Source: Firmicutes bacterium CAG:341
GTDB lineage: Bacteria; Bacillota; Clostridia; Oscillospirales; Acutalibacteraceae
DNA: 52,058 nucleotides
Direction of reading: 5' to 3'
NCBI GenBank assembly: GCA_000434995.1
Contig: FR895334.1
Coordinates: 71,513-123,570, forward strand
Part shown: positions 44,148 to 52,058 of the stretch, one piece after another
How the letters are laid out: the number at the start of each line of letters is the position of its first letter
Numbering within the stretch: position 1 is the first letter of the stretch
Made by a program: the position numbers and the translations under genes
Notes under the pieces: model-generated
Database searches by the model: none
What the model was told of the DNA's origin: nothing
What the model saw: the letters and a program-made list of their open reading frames with translations, nothing else

Positions 44148-46016
44148 ATGACTAATTTATATTTGCAAAAAAAGTCAATAGAAAGAAATAAATTTTATAA
44201 GATATTGATTATCCTTATGGTTTTTTCATTTTCTGCGTTTTTATTGTATTCATTTATTTCTTGTATAAAAGATATAGACATTCCGTCTTTATATATGTTA
44301 GGTAATACATTATACACATTACCTTATTTAATAATATTCTTTATATTTTTCACATTTGAATGTTGTTATAAACTCAATAGGTACTATGAGCCTATATGCG
44401 TCACTAAAAAAGGTATGAGGTCTGTATACAAAAATCAGTTGCAATCAATTTTTTTGTATGATTTGTTGCTGTTTGCAGAGGCATTACTTTTTAATGTTAT
44501 TTATATTTTTGCGAATAAACAGTTTTCACTCTCTTTAGTGATACATACTTTAGTTGTTTTGATAATTTACTTTTTGCTGTGCATTTTGTCTGCAATATTT
44601 ATTGGCTTTTTGCTGTCGAAAATAAAGGGCAGATTTGTTTCATATATCATTATGCTTATTATAGCTATATCGGAAACAAATCTTATGGACTCGCTTTCTG
44701 TCGGCGTTTATAATTCAACCGGCACAGACATAACAAAATCCCTTAAATTTTTCAATATAGCTCCCGCTTCAATCGGTTGGACTCCAAATATGCATTCGGG
44801 ATATATAATAACTTTGGACAAGCTATCTCAAATATTGTTTTTTATATTTTTGGCATTGCTTTTTTACTGTTTAACCGATAATGAAATTTCAAAGAATAAT
44901 AAGATTTTAAAAAGCACGATTTGTTTTTGCCTGTGTGTAATAACATTAGTTGGATATATATTGCCGTTTTCTGCTGCGCAAATGAATTTGAGTGCTTCGG
45001 GTGTGTCGGCAGATAAAAGATATTACGAGAACAATGAGCAAGTTTCAAAGCCTGCCGATTTTATGGTTGACAGTTACGACTTGGAGTTTAGTTTTAGAAA
45101 CGACTTAAACGCCGTTGCAACAATTAAAACAGATGATTTTAAAGACGAATACAAATTCACTTTGTATCATGGATATAAAATCAGTAAAATCACCGATGGT
45201 AACAATAATGAGTTGGATTTTACAAGAGATTCGGATTATCTTACGATAAAAAACACTTCAAAATCCAAACTGATAAAAATATATTACCATGGCTCTTGCG
45301 ATAAATATTACAGCAATTATTTATCCGTATTTCTACCGGGGAATTTTGCGTTTTATCCTATTCCGGGATTTAACGAAATGTATAGCACACATTCATATGC
45401 CGGATTTGATAATTTATCACTTCCCTATGAAACTGATTTTAATGTTACCGTTCATTCTTTTAAGAAAGTGCAATGTAATTTAGAAAGCAGCACTAATAAC
45501 GAATTTAAAGGAAAAAGTGATTCCCTAACATTGTTAAGTGGATTTATAAATTGCGTTACAATCAATAAAACACAGATTTATTATCCGTATTTTAACGATG
45601 CATATAACAGCGACACCATTAACGAAAAATTGAAAACTTTTGTTTCAAAAAATCCGAACATCAAGAAAATATTTATTATTCCCGATGTAAATTTGGAAGA
45701 TATTGAATTTGTAAAAACTTTTAACGATTATATGATAACAGCATCGATTGATGACATAGACAGACTAGGCTTTGTTTCCAAAATCAGTGCAAACAAGATG
45801 GAGTTATACGACGCCGTAAACGCTTATATGAATTATCCCGAATACTTTGAGTTCTTAAAAACGAATTCTTCCGAAGAATTACAAAAAGCAATTCCTGTTT
45901 TGGAAGAAATTTTAAAAAACGATAATGACGGTAAAAAGCTTGAAAAAATAAATGATTATTTGATTGATAACGCTGATGACAGAAGTTTTTCGGAATTTCT
46001 TTGCGAATTGAGGTGA
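44148..46016 (+). CDS. ABC-2-type membrane protein with M1-peptidase-like ectodomain
   Basis: This is a 622-residue protein. Residues 1-277 hold about seven hydrophobic helices arranged as an ABC-2 exporter half. Residues 278-622 form a large domain, probably extracytoplasmic. Its beta-rich start (DSYDLEFSFRN..., GHCDK-like YHGSCDKYY, then FYPIPGFNEMY) resembles the N-terminal domain of M1 aminopeptidases. No HExxH zinc motif is present, so no peptidase activity is expected. I base the M1 resemblance on pattern only. The gene lies 5 bp before an ABC ATPase gene and uses more TTG leucine codons than its neighbours. Confidence 0.65.
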   Translation: MTNLYLQKKSIERNKFYKILIILMVFSFSAFLLYSFISCIKDIDIPSLYMLGNTLYTLPYLIIFFIFFTFECCYKLNRYYEPICVTKKGMRSVYKNQLQSIFLYDLLLFAEALLFNVIYIFANKQFSLSLVIHTLVVLIIYFLLCILSAIFIGFLLSKIKGRFVSYIIMLIIAISETNLMDSLSVGVYNSTGTDITKSLKFFNIAPASIGWTPNMHSGYIITLDKLSQILFFIFLALLFYCLTDNEISKNNKILKSTICFCLCVITLVGYILPFSAAQMNLSASGVSADKRYYENNEQVSKPADFMVDSYDLEFSFRNDLNAVATIKTDDFKDEYKFTLYHGYKISKITDGNNNELDFTRDSDYLTIKNTSKSKLIKIYYHGSCDKYYSNYLSVFLPGNFAFYPIPGFNEMYSTHSYAGFDNLSLPYETDFNVTVHSFKKVQCNLESSTNNEFKGKSDSLTLLSGFINCVTINKTQIYYPYFNDAYNSDTINEKLKTFVSKNPNIKKIFIIPDVNLEDIEFVKTFNDYMITASIDDIDRLGFVSKISANKMELYDAVNAYMNYPEYFEFLKTNSSEELQKAIPVLEEILKNDNDGKKLEKINDYLIDNADDRSFSEFLCELR

Positions 46017-46020
46017 TTGT

Positions 46021-46854
46021 ATGTTGAAGCTTAACAGTATTGATAAAAGATTCAAATCTATCGTTGTGGCTGATAATGTCAATGTTCAGCTTGAAAATTG
46101 CACATACGGCTTGTTGGGCAGAAACGGAAGCGGCAAAACCACTTTGTTGCGGTGCATAACTAAGATAGAAAAACTTAACGGCGGAAGCATCACTTATTCA
46201 GACGGTGTTAAAGAAACAAATGATTATTTGACTCACATAGGCTATCTTCCTCAAAATTTTGAGATTTTTAATGAACTTACTGCGTATGAAGTTTTGCAGT
46301 TTTTTGCAAATTTAAAGAATTATGGCATTACAGATGACGAAATCAACAATCTGTTGAAATCACTTAATCTTTTTTCTAAAAAAGATACTGTTGTAAAAAA
46401 ACTGTCAGGCGGAATGAAAAGAAGACTCGGAATTGCGCAGGCATTGATAGGAAATCCGGACATTGTTTTGCTTGATGAACCGACTGCAGGTCTTGACCCT
46501 GAGGAAAGATTGAATTTTAAAAATGTTGTCAGAGAAATAAAAAAAGACAGATGTGTTGTTCTTTCAACGCACATAATAACCGACATAGAATCCTTATGTG
46601 ACAAAATATTGATTCTCTCAAACGGGGTTATTACACAATTTAACTCTTGTGACGAATTGGCTAATGTTGCAAACGGAAAAGTTTTTGCAGTCAACAGTAC
46701 TGATGATATCGATGCTCCTTTTTATTCAATGGGAACGATTTATATTGACGGCAAGACATATGAAAAAGTTATTTGTTTAAACAAAATTGATGTTTTGCCG
46801 CTTGCTCCCACAGTAGAGGATGGTTATATATGCTTTATAGAAAATCTGAGTTGA
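46021..46854 (+). CDS. ABC transporter ATP-binding protein
   Basis: This is a 277-residue ABC ATPase with Walker A GRNGSGKTT, Q-loop YLPQNFEIF, signature LSGGMKRRLGIAQAL, Walker B IVLLDEPTAGLDPEE and an H-loop in STHIITDIE. A short C-terminal extension follows. The closest general type is the CcmA/NatA exporter group. AGGTGA precedes ATG 46021. It overlaps the next gene by 25 bp, so the three genes form one system. The cargo is unknown. Confidence 0.93.
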   Translation: MLKLNSIDKRFKSIVVADNVNVQLENCTYGLLGRNGSGKTTLLRCITKIEKLNGGSITYSDGVKETNDYLTHIGYLPQNFEIFNELTAYEVLQFFANLKNYGITDDEINNLLKSLNLFSKKDTVVKKLSGGMKRRLGIAQALIGNPDIVLLDEPTAGLDPEERLNFKNVVREIKKDRCVVLSTHIITDIESLCDKILILSNGVITQFNSCDELANVANGKVFAVNSTDDIDAPFYSMGTIYIDGKTYEKVICLNKIDVLPLAPTVEDGYICFIENLS

Positions 46855-47492
46855 AAAAACACAAATACTTTCTGAAATCCATTCACGGATTATGGATTCT
46901 GCCCATAGTAATCATTAACCTGATTGTGCCGTTGTTTAATTTTTTTATATATAAGTTAAATAACAATGATATGGTAATAGATATAGAAAAAATTATTTTT
47001 TTCTTTTTCCCGATGTTTTCTGTATGGACAGGTGTTTTTGTGGCAGAAATATTTTTTTCGGATAAAACGAAAGATGTATTCTTCTTTTACGGCAATAAAA
47101 AACGATTTGAAACTACGATAGTATATTTTTTGTGCTCTTTGATCAATGCTTTAGCAGTGATACTTTTGCATTTTTATTGCATAGATGATTTGATAGGGTT
47201 TCTTTTTAAGATTTTAAGTGTAGCTGTGTTCTATTACGGATTATCTATGCTTATAATGTTTTTTTCAAAATCCGCACCGATAACTATAATGGTTTTGTTA
47301 TTGTACGATTTGATAAACACTTTTGTCAGCAGTACCAAAGTCTTTATTTTGTATGAAAATTTTGAAATCTTAACTTTGAAAATGTTTTTAACCAATTATT
47401 TTCCGTTGATATTTGTAGCGATTGTTTTTATTGTCATTGTATTTAAAGGCAATATATGTAGAATTAAAAAATCCACCATTGGGACCCCTTAA
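46830..47492 (+). CDS. Small ABC-type membrane protein
   Basis: This 220-residue protein has a basic N-terminus and about six predicted membrane helices (near residues 20-42, 56-78, 95-112, 118-135, 140-158 and 190-208). It has no recognisable catalytic motif. Overlap with the ATPase gene makes it the second membrane subunit of the exporter. The last residues (KSTIGTP) and the stop are encoded inside the left arm and loop of the terminator hairpin at 47466-47524, so the C-terminus may be recently formed. Confidence 0.75.
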   Translation: MLYRKSELKKHKYFLKSIHGLWILPIVIINLIVPLFNFFIYKLNNNDMVIDIEKIIFFFFPMFSVWTGVFVAEIFFSDKTKDVFFFYGNKKRFETTIVYFLCSLINALAVILLHFYCIDDLIGFLFKILSVAVFYYGLSMLIMFFSKSAPITIMVLLLYDLINTFVSSTKVFILYENFEILTLKMFLTNYFPLIFVAIVFIVIVFKGNICRIKKSTIGTP

Positions 47493-47524
47493 TAAGCAAG
47501 GTGTGTCCCAATGGTGGATTTTTT
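47466..47524. terminator. Bidirectional terminator with perfect 20-bp arms
   Basis: Arms 47466-47485 and 47505-47524 are exact complements around a 19-base loop, with A- and T-runs at the outer ends. It serves convergent genes: the plus-strand permease and the minus-strand kinase-like gene. Both stop codons fall inside or at the edge of the structure. Confidence 0.9.
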
Positions 47525-48119
47525 ATTCATCTATAACCTTTTTAACATAATTGCTTACTACATCAAAAGCACCGTCGATTCCAACTTTAGAAGTGCTGAT
47601 TATCAAATCGTAATAGCGGGAATCGCCCCACTTTTCTTTAGAATAATAATTATGGTAAGTTTTCCTCTTTTTATTATTCTTAATAATTAAATCCTCAACT
47701 TTAAGTGGGTCAAGGTGTTCGATTGAGGCTATTCTTTCCATTTTATGATGCATATCAGATGTTACAAACACTTTAATTAAGCAATCGTAATCTCTCAAAA
47801 CATAACTTGCACATCTACCTAAAACAACAAATGATTCGCCTGATTCAGCTTTTTCTTTCAAAAAATCAAATTGCATTTGTGCAATCGTATCTTCAGGTGA
47901 ATTGCTGTGCCCGTCAACAGATCTTGAAAGCCAAATATTGCGTGCTTTTTCATCAAATTTCTTTAATTGATCGAGATTAAGGCTTTTTTCGTTTGCAATT
48001 TGTTCAATTATATTTTTATCATAAAACTTAATACCCAATGTTTTTGCAAGCTGTTCAGCGATAACTCTGCCGCCTGAACCGTATTCTCTGCCGATAGAAA
48101 TTATAAACTGCTGTTTCAT
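47523..48119 (-). CDS. Cytidylate kinase-like family protein
   Basis: This 198-residue P-loop protein has ISIGREYGSGGRVIAEQLA (a GxxxGxGG-type nucleotide loop) at the start, and VVLGRCASYVLRDY and RIASIEHL further on. It belongs to the cytidylate-kinase-like AAA group (Cytidylate_kin2), distinct from canonical Cmk; the substrate is not known. I chose ATG 48119 (MKQQFIIS) because GAGGTG is well spaced for it. It lies 13 bp after the permease gene, suggesting co-transcription. Confidence 0.85.
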   Translation of the reverse strand: MKQQFIISIGREYGSGGRVIAEQLAKTLGIKFYDKNIIEQIANEKSLNLDQLKKFDEKARNIWLSRSVDGHSNSPEDTIAQMQFDFLKEKAESGESFVVLGRCASYVLRDYDCLIKVFVTSDMHHKMERIASIEHLDPLKVEDLIIKNNKKRKTYHNYYSKEKWGDSRYYDLIISTSKVGIDGAFDVVSNYVKKVIDE

Positions 48120-48132
48120 AATCAACACCTCA

Positions 48133-49491
48133 TTAGAAATATCTGAATTTAATTACAACCGTAGCGATTACAAGAACAATTACTGTTGCCGGAATTGCAG
48201 TTTTGCAATATTTTCCCCAGCCAACCGGGTGACCTGCTTTTGAAATAACCGATGTACCGACAACATTAGCCGAAGCACCGATAGGAGTAGCACTGCCGCC
48301 AATATCAGTACCGATAGAAAGTGCATACGCCAAAACTGACAAATCAGCACCGGCAGTAGTTGCTGCCAAACTTTTAATAACAGGCACCATAGTTGCGGCA
48401 AACGGAATATTATCAACAAATGCACTTGCAATTGCTGAAATAAACATAATAATGAGTACCATTGCAAATACATTACCGCCGCAAACTTTTTCAATAAATG
48501 ACGCAATCATTTCAAGTACGCCTGTTTGTTCAAGTCCGCCAACTACAACGAATAAACCAATGAAGAAAAGAAGCGTTTTATAATCAACCTTTTTAAGTAT
48601 AAAGCCTATATCCTTAATTGATGTAAGAAGAGTAATGAGTGCTATTGCCACACCAATAAACGCTACTGTCAATCCCGTCTGTGCGTGGGATACAAGAAGC
48701 ACAATTGCAATAATAAAAATAACAGTGCTTATAATGAAATCCTTTTTATTTTCAATTGCATCGCTTGGATTAGGAAAAGTTGAAGGATCAACTTTTTCAT
48801 TCTTATTTGCCGAAAGTTCCTTTTTAAACGCAAAAAAGAAAAATACAATAATTGCAATAAGTGCGATACCGGCAATAAGACCTGTATTTGTGAGGAAGTC
48901 AGCAAAGCTGTAACCAAGTGCTGTACCTATGATGATGTTAGGCGGGTCACCGCACATTGTAGCCGAACCGCCGAGATTAGCACAAAAGATTTCTGCCAAA
49001 ACCATTGGTACAGGGCTGAATTTAAGTAACTGAGAAAGTTCAACAGTTACTGCCGCAAGGAAAAGGATTACTGTAATGCTGTCAATAAACATTGAAAGAA
49101 CCGCACTCATAATCATAAAAGTAACAAGTATAGGCATAACTTTATACTTTACAGCTTTTGCAATAGTAAGGCAAAGCCAGCGGAAAAATCCTGCTTTCGC
49201 CATACCTTCAACCATAACCATCATACCGGCAATGAAAATTATTGTTGCCCAGTTAATACCGCTTGAGCTTTCATTACCCTGCCCCGATGTATGCCAAAAT
49301 TCAAGGGTAAATATACTTTTAACATTAAGTGTTTCCATTATCGCACTCGGACTTTTCATACAAATCGCAAATACAATAACAATAGTTGCAAGTCCGCAAC
49401 CGAGTGTTACCCAATGCCTTGGGATTTTATCCATAATAATAAGTGCAAACATAAGCACAAAAATTACTATGGCAAAAATTTGTGATACCAT
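48133..49491 (-). CDS. ArsB/NhaD-type SLC13 family permease
   Basis: This is a 452-residue integral membrane protein with about 11 hydrophobic segments. Ion-transporter-superfamily motifs are visible as two inverted halves: IDSITVILFLAAV with GGSATMCGDPPNIIIG, and VDNIPFAATMVP with GGSATPIGASANVVG. Such proteins move Na+/H+, arsenite, citrate or other anions. No arsenic genes are nearby, so the substrate is open. ATG 49491 has GAGG eight bases upstream. Confidence 0.88.
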   Translation of the reverse strand: MVSQIFAIVIFVLMFALIIMDKIPRHWVTLGCGLATIVIVFAICMKSPSAIMETLNVKSIFTLEFWHTSGQGNESSSGINWATIIFIAGMMVMVEGMAKAGFFRWLCLTIAKAVKYKVMPILVTFMIMSAVLSMFIDSITVILFLAAVTVELSQLLKFSPVPMVLAEIFCANLGGSATMCGDPPNIIIGTALGYSFADFLTNTGLIAGIALIAIIVFFFFAFKKELSANKNEKVDPSTFPNPSDAIENKKDFIISTVIFIIAIVLLVSHAQTGLTVAFIGVAIALITLLTSIKDIGFILKKVDYKTLLFFIGLFVVVGGLEQTGVLEMIASFIEKVCGGNVFAMVLIIMFISAIASAFVDNIPFAATMVPVIKSLAATTAGADLSVLAYALSIGTDIGGSATPIGASANVVGTSVISKAGHPVGWGKYCKTAIPATVIVLVIATVVIKFRYF

Positions 49492-49522
49492 TTTTATGCC
49501 TCTTTTCTATGATAATAAAAAT

Positions 49523-49551
49523 ATTATAGTAATTTAATAATCATTTTTCAA
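49523..49551 (-). promoter_or_regulatory. Sigma-A promoter of the permease-kinase pair
   Basis: On the minus strand TTGAAA (49546-49551) and the perfect TATAAT (49523-49528) are separated by 17 bases, 31 bases before the permease ATG. Confidence 0.8.
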
Positions 49552-49579
49552 GTGATTATACGATTTTTTGACAAAAAAT

Positions 49580-49607
49580 ACACTCCTTACATAAAAATAA
49601 GGAGTGT
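49580..49607 (-). terminator. Intrinsic terminator after the CorC-type gene
   Basis: ACACTCCTTA (49580-49589) and TAAGGAGTGT (49598-49607) form a perfect stem with an eight-base loop. T-runs lie on both outer sides, so it could work in either direction. It follows the minus-strand stop at 49614. Confidence 0.9.
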
Positions 49608-49613
49608 GTTTTT

Positions 49614-50927
49614 TTAATCTTCGATATTTTCTTTTTGTGGATGTACTTCAACCCTAATTTCGTGAGTCATAAATTGGTCAGCCTTAACAATAGTTACAGT
49701 GAGATTTTTATAATCGAATGTGTAACCCGCTTCAGGAATAATACCTGTAACTTCAGTAATCCAGCCATTAACGGTTGTTACATCAAGTTCTTCTTCATCT
49801 TCAAGATCAAAATACTCTCTGAAATCATCAAGTGAAGCTGTACAAAGAACCTTATATACATTGTTCCCTATTTTTTGGAATTCATCAATTTCTTCATCAC
49901 GCTCATCCCAAATCTCGCCCACTATTTCTTCAAGAATATCCTCCATAGTAACAATGCCTGATGTTTCACCGTATTCATTTACTACAACTGCCAAATGATT
50001 ATGGTCGGTCTGCATATCTTTAAATAAAACATCAAGGCATACTGTTTCAGGAACAAAAACAGGTTCGTGAAGAATTGATTTCAAGTTAAAATTGACTTCA
50101 TCACGCTTTAATAAATAATCACAAGAATGTAAAATACCAATGATTTCATCAGAATTATCCTCATATACCGGAATACGGGAATAACCCTCTTCTTCAATAA
50201 TATTTACGATTTTATCATCATCGGCATTTATAGGTATACTTATAACCGATTTACGCGGTGTCATAACATCTTCGGCAGTCATTTTATCAAGCTTAAACAC
50301 ATTTTTAATATATTTAATATCATCATGGTCAAGCGAGCCTTCATCTACACCGGCATCAAGCATAAGTACAATGTCTTCCTCAGATACCGGTTCTTCCTTT
50401 TCATGTGGGTCAATACCTACAATTCTGAGTACAGCATTAGTAGATACAGTTAAAAACCAAATTATTGGTTTAAGCACAGCGGTTAAAAACGAAATAACAC
50501 CGCAAACCGAATTTGCAAGTTTTTCCTTATGCTTCATTGCAATTCGCTTCGGAACAAGCTCACCGAAAATAAGAGTGAAATATGAAAGTATAAGCGTGAT
50601 TACTACTACCGCTACCGTATTAACTATTTTAGTATTGTCAGCAGATAAATTAAACGCATTTGCAATTACAGCAGATAAACGCTCGGCAAAATTATCGGCA
50701 GCAAAAGCCGAACCGAGAAATCCTGCAAGAGTTATACCGATTTGAATTGTTGACAGAAATTTAGTAGGTTCTTCAATAATTTTAAGCATTTTAACTGCTT
50801 TTTTGTTTCCGTCCTCTGCAAGCGCCCTCACCTTTTTTTCATTAAGGGAAATAACAGCTATTTCAGTAGCTGCAAAAAAGGCATTTAAAGCAATAAGTAT
50901 AATTTGTAATATAATCTGTTTAAACAT
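49614..50927 (-). CDS. CNNM/CorC-type hemolysin family membrane protein
   Basis: This is a 437-residue protein with a DUF21 membrane domain (about residues 1-185, four hydrophobic segments), then two CBS domains (about 205-330: EDVMTPRKSVISIP, GILHSCDYLL and GIVTMEDILEEIVGEIWDE). A C-terminal CorC_HlyC domain (about 345-430) follows. The family is linked to Mg2+ or Co2+ transport and homeostasis; the old hemolysin name is not evidence of toxicity. AGGA lies about 12 bases from ATG 50927, rather far. It follows ktrA by 24 bp. Confidence 0.92.
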   Translation of the reverse strand: MFKQIILQIILIALNAFFAATEIAVISLNEKKVRALAEDGNKKAVKMLKIIEEPTKFLSTIQIGITLAGFLGSAFAADNFAERLSAVIANAFNLSADNTKIVNTVAVVVITLILSYFTLIFGELVPKRIAMKHKEKLANSVCGVISFLTAVLKPIIWFLTVSTNAVLRIVGIDPHEKEEPVSEEDIVLMLDAGVDEGSLDHDDIKYIKNVFKLDKMTAEDVMTPRKSVISIPINADDDKIVNIIEEEGYSRIPVYEDNSDEIIGILHSCDYLLKRDEVNFNLKSILHEPVFVPETVCLDVLFKDMQTDHNHLAVVVNEYGETSGIVTMEDILEEIVGEIWDERDEEIDEFQKIGNNVYKVLCTASLDDFREYFDLEDEEELDVTTVNGWITEVTGIIPEAGYTFDYKNLTVTIVKADQFMTHEIRVEVHPQKENIED

Positions 50928-50951
50928 TTAAAATGAATTTCCTCCGAAACA

Positions 50952-51629
50952 TTATTTCTTTGCCCAAACACTTAATTGAAGTATGCCATCCTTACTACCT
51001 GAAAGAAAAAGAATGTCACCTTGCTTAAATATATACTTTGGTGAAATAACATCATTTACACTTTCATCATTTTCAATAGCTATAATGTTAAGTCCGAAAT
51101 GCTTACGCAAATTAACTTCCTCAACACTTTTATCAATCATTTTATCAGGTACATTCATTTTAGATACATTTATTTTCTCACTAAGTTGTACAAAATCAAG
51201 CATTCTTTCAGTTTCAAGCCTGCTTGCAAGGCGAACTGCCATATCTTTTTCAGGAAAAACAATTTCAGCACCAAGTTTTTTAAGAATAACGCCATGCTCA
51301 CTGCTCATAGCTTTTGAAATGACTTTTGGAATACCCATAGATACAAGATTAAGTGTAGTTAAAATAGAAGTATCCATATGTTCACCAATGCAAACAATCG
51401 CTACATCGCAATTTTGAATACCTGTTTCAATAAGAGTTTTCTTTTCGAGATTTTTTACAATAAACGCATTTTCGGTATATTCTCTGATTGCTTGCACTTT
51501 TTCTTCATTACTGTCAAGTGCAATGATTTCCGAACCGGATTCAGCCAAATCAATAGCCAATGCCATACCGAATCTGCCTAAACCTACAATACCGTAAGTC
51601 ATATTATCATTTTTAGATTTATTAAACAT
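50952..51629 (-). CDS. ktrA: Potassium uptake protein, RCK/TrkA subunit
   Basis: KtrA is the cytosolic gating ring of the Ktr K+ uptake system. The 225-residue protein has a Rossmann RCK-N domain (YGIVGLGRFGMALAIDLA and IALDSNEEKV) and a C-terminal RCK-C domain of about 75 residues. It binds ATP/ADP and often c-di-AMP. AGGTGA precedes ATG 51629. ktrB is 18 bp upstream. Confidence 0.93.
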   Translation of the reverse strand: MFNKSKNDNMTYGIVGLGRFGMALAIDLAESGSEIIALDSNEEKVQAIREYTENAFIVKNLEKKTLIETGIQNCDVAIVCIGEHMDTSILTTLNLVSMGIPKVISKAMSSEHGVILKKLGAEIVFPEKDMAVRLASRLETERMLDFVQLSEKINVSKMNVPDKMIDKSVEEVNLRKHFGLNIIAIENDESVNDVISPKYIFKQGDILFLSGSKDGILQLSVWAKK

Positions 51630-51647
51630 AATTTCACCTTTACAAAA

Positions 51648-52058
51648 TTAACCAATAGAAATATTGCCCTCAGGATAGCGTACCCTTTCCCCATGTGAGA
51701 AATACCAAAGGGTTACTATCGTCATCGGGCCTAACCTGCCGATAAACATAACCAGCATTGAAAGAATTTTAGAAGCTGTTGAAATAGATGGTGTAATACC
51801 GGTTGAATCACCGACTGTTCCGTAAGCAGAAACTATTTCAAAAACAATATCCTTGATTTCAAGATTAGGTTCAAACAAGGACATTAAAAAAGTACCTGTT
51901 AAAACAACGGTTATACCGATAACGGTAATGACAGCAGCTTTTTTAAAAGCATTTTTAGGAACTGCATATTTAAAAGCTTTTTCACTTTTATTGATAGCTG
52001 ATGATTTAACACCTTGAAACAAGACAAAAATGGTAGTTGTTTTAATACCGCCGGCGGT
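51648..52058 (-). CDS. ktrB: Potassium uptake membrane subunit, 3' part only
   Basis: This is the C-terminal part of a TrkH/KtrB K+ channel-like subunit; the frame is open to the right window edge, so the start is missing. The visible residues begin TAGGIKTTTIFVL, the fourth selectivity-filter loop of the family, and continue through SAYGTVGDSTGIT and the FIGRLGPMTIVTLW helix. It ends 18 bp before ktrA, with which it forms the transporter. Confidence 0.93.
   Translation of the reverse strand, partial: TAGGIKTTTIFVLFQGVKSSAINKSEKAFKYAVPKNAFKKAAVITVIGITVVLTGTFLMSLFEPNLEIKDIVFEIVSAYGTVGDSTGITPSISTASKILSMLVMFIGRLGPMTIVTLWYFSHGERVRYPEGNISIG

Noticed and set aside
44842..45048. Minus-strand frame in the ABC membrane protein gene
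   Set aside because: No start signals or conserved motifs, and the plus-strand frame is continuous through it.
48180..48506. 108-residue Leu/Gln-rich minus-strand frame within the permease gene
   Set aside because: It is an out-of-frame shadow of the ArsB/NhaD permease; its hydrophobicity comes from the membrane-protein base composition.
48133..49491. Reading the permease as an arsenite exporter
   Set aside because: No arsR, arsC or arsA neighbours; the fold is shared by Na+/H+ and carboxylate transporters.
1..52058. CRISPR array, prophage, transposase or riboswitch
   Set aside because: I saw no regularly spaced repeats, phage structural or integrase genes, transposase frames or recognisable riboswitch cores on either strand.

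Overview
The window is a low-GC, gene-dense stretch of a spore-forming Firmicute, most likely a Clostridia member of the Ruminococcaceae/Oscillospiraceae type. The evidence is the sporulation genes (spoIVA, a sipL-type gene, spoIIR, spoVM), the Bacillus-like order of the yicC-remA-gmk...prkC-rsgA-thiN-spoVM block, zinc-type L31, and AddAB rather than RecBCD. The genus assignment is inference; no 16S or species marker is present. Nearly all genes lie on the minus strand. The exceptions are 42.6-47.5 kb and a gene remnant near 3.2 kb.

Layout in plus coordinates. 0-4.9 kb: spoIVA and a SipL-like gene form a pair behind a sigma-E-like promoter. They are followed by a degenerate plus-strand methyltransferase remnant, then spoIIR, yigZ and rpmE. 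4.95-20.7 kb: one long minus-strand operon reads ligA, an unknown membrane protein, murD, two M42 peptidases, a GNAT acetyltransferase, a YnbB-like PLP enzyme, a DUF2461 protein, addB and addA. Most of its junctions overlap. 20.8-34.0 kb: a second long minus-strand operon reads yicC, remA, gmk, rpoZ, priA, def, fmt, yugP, rsmB, rlmN, prpC, prkC, rsgA, thiN, a 47-residue membrane peptide and spoVM. It is bounded by a strong sigma-A promoter and a terminator. 34.1-39.6 kb: arabinose genes araB-like, araA and araD, with a VanW-domain surface protein as the fourth gene. 39.7-42.6 kb: tRNA-Leu(UAA), a YgjP-like metallopeptidase and tex. 42.7-47.5 kb, plus strand: a nitroreductase, a polysaccharide deacetylase, and a three-gene ABC system with an M1-peptidase-like ectodomain. 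47.5-52 kb, minus strand: a cytidylate-kinase-like protein behind an ArsB/NhaD permease, a CNNM/CorC-type protein, ktrA, and the 3' part of ktrB, which runs off the window edge.

How it fits together. SpoIVA (coat basement ATPase), the SipL-like protein (its LysM partner) and SpoVM (the membrane anchor) would jointly start coat assembly on the forespore. SpoIIR links the forespore to mother-cell sigma-E activation. The long operons are mostly housekeeping: translation (def, fmt, rsmB, rlmN, rsgA), DNA repair and replication (ligA, addAB, priA), cell wall (murD), and Ser/Thr phospho-signalling (prkC/prpC). The most distinctive items are the adjacency of spoIVA and sipL, a 29-codon spoVM, an unknown 47-residue Cys-rich peptide beside it, an operator-like palindrome in the rpmE promoter, a terminator arm that carries the spoIIR ribosome binding site, and the ABC system with a peptidase-fold ectodomain lacking catalytic residues. 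I found no CRISPR array, prophage or insertion sequence.
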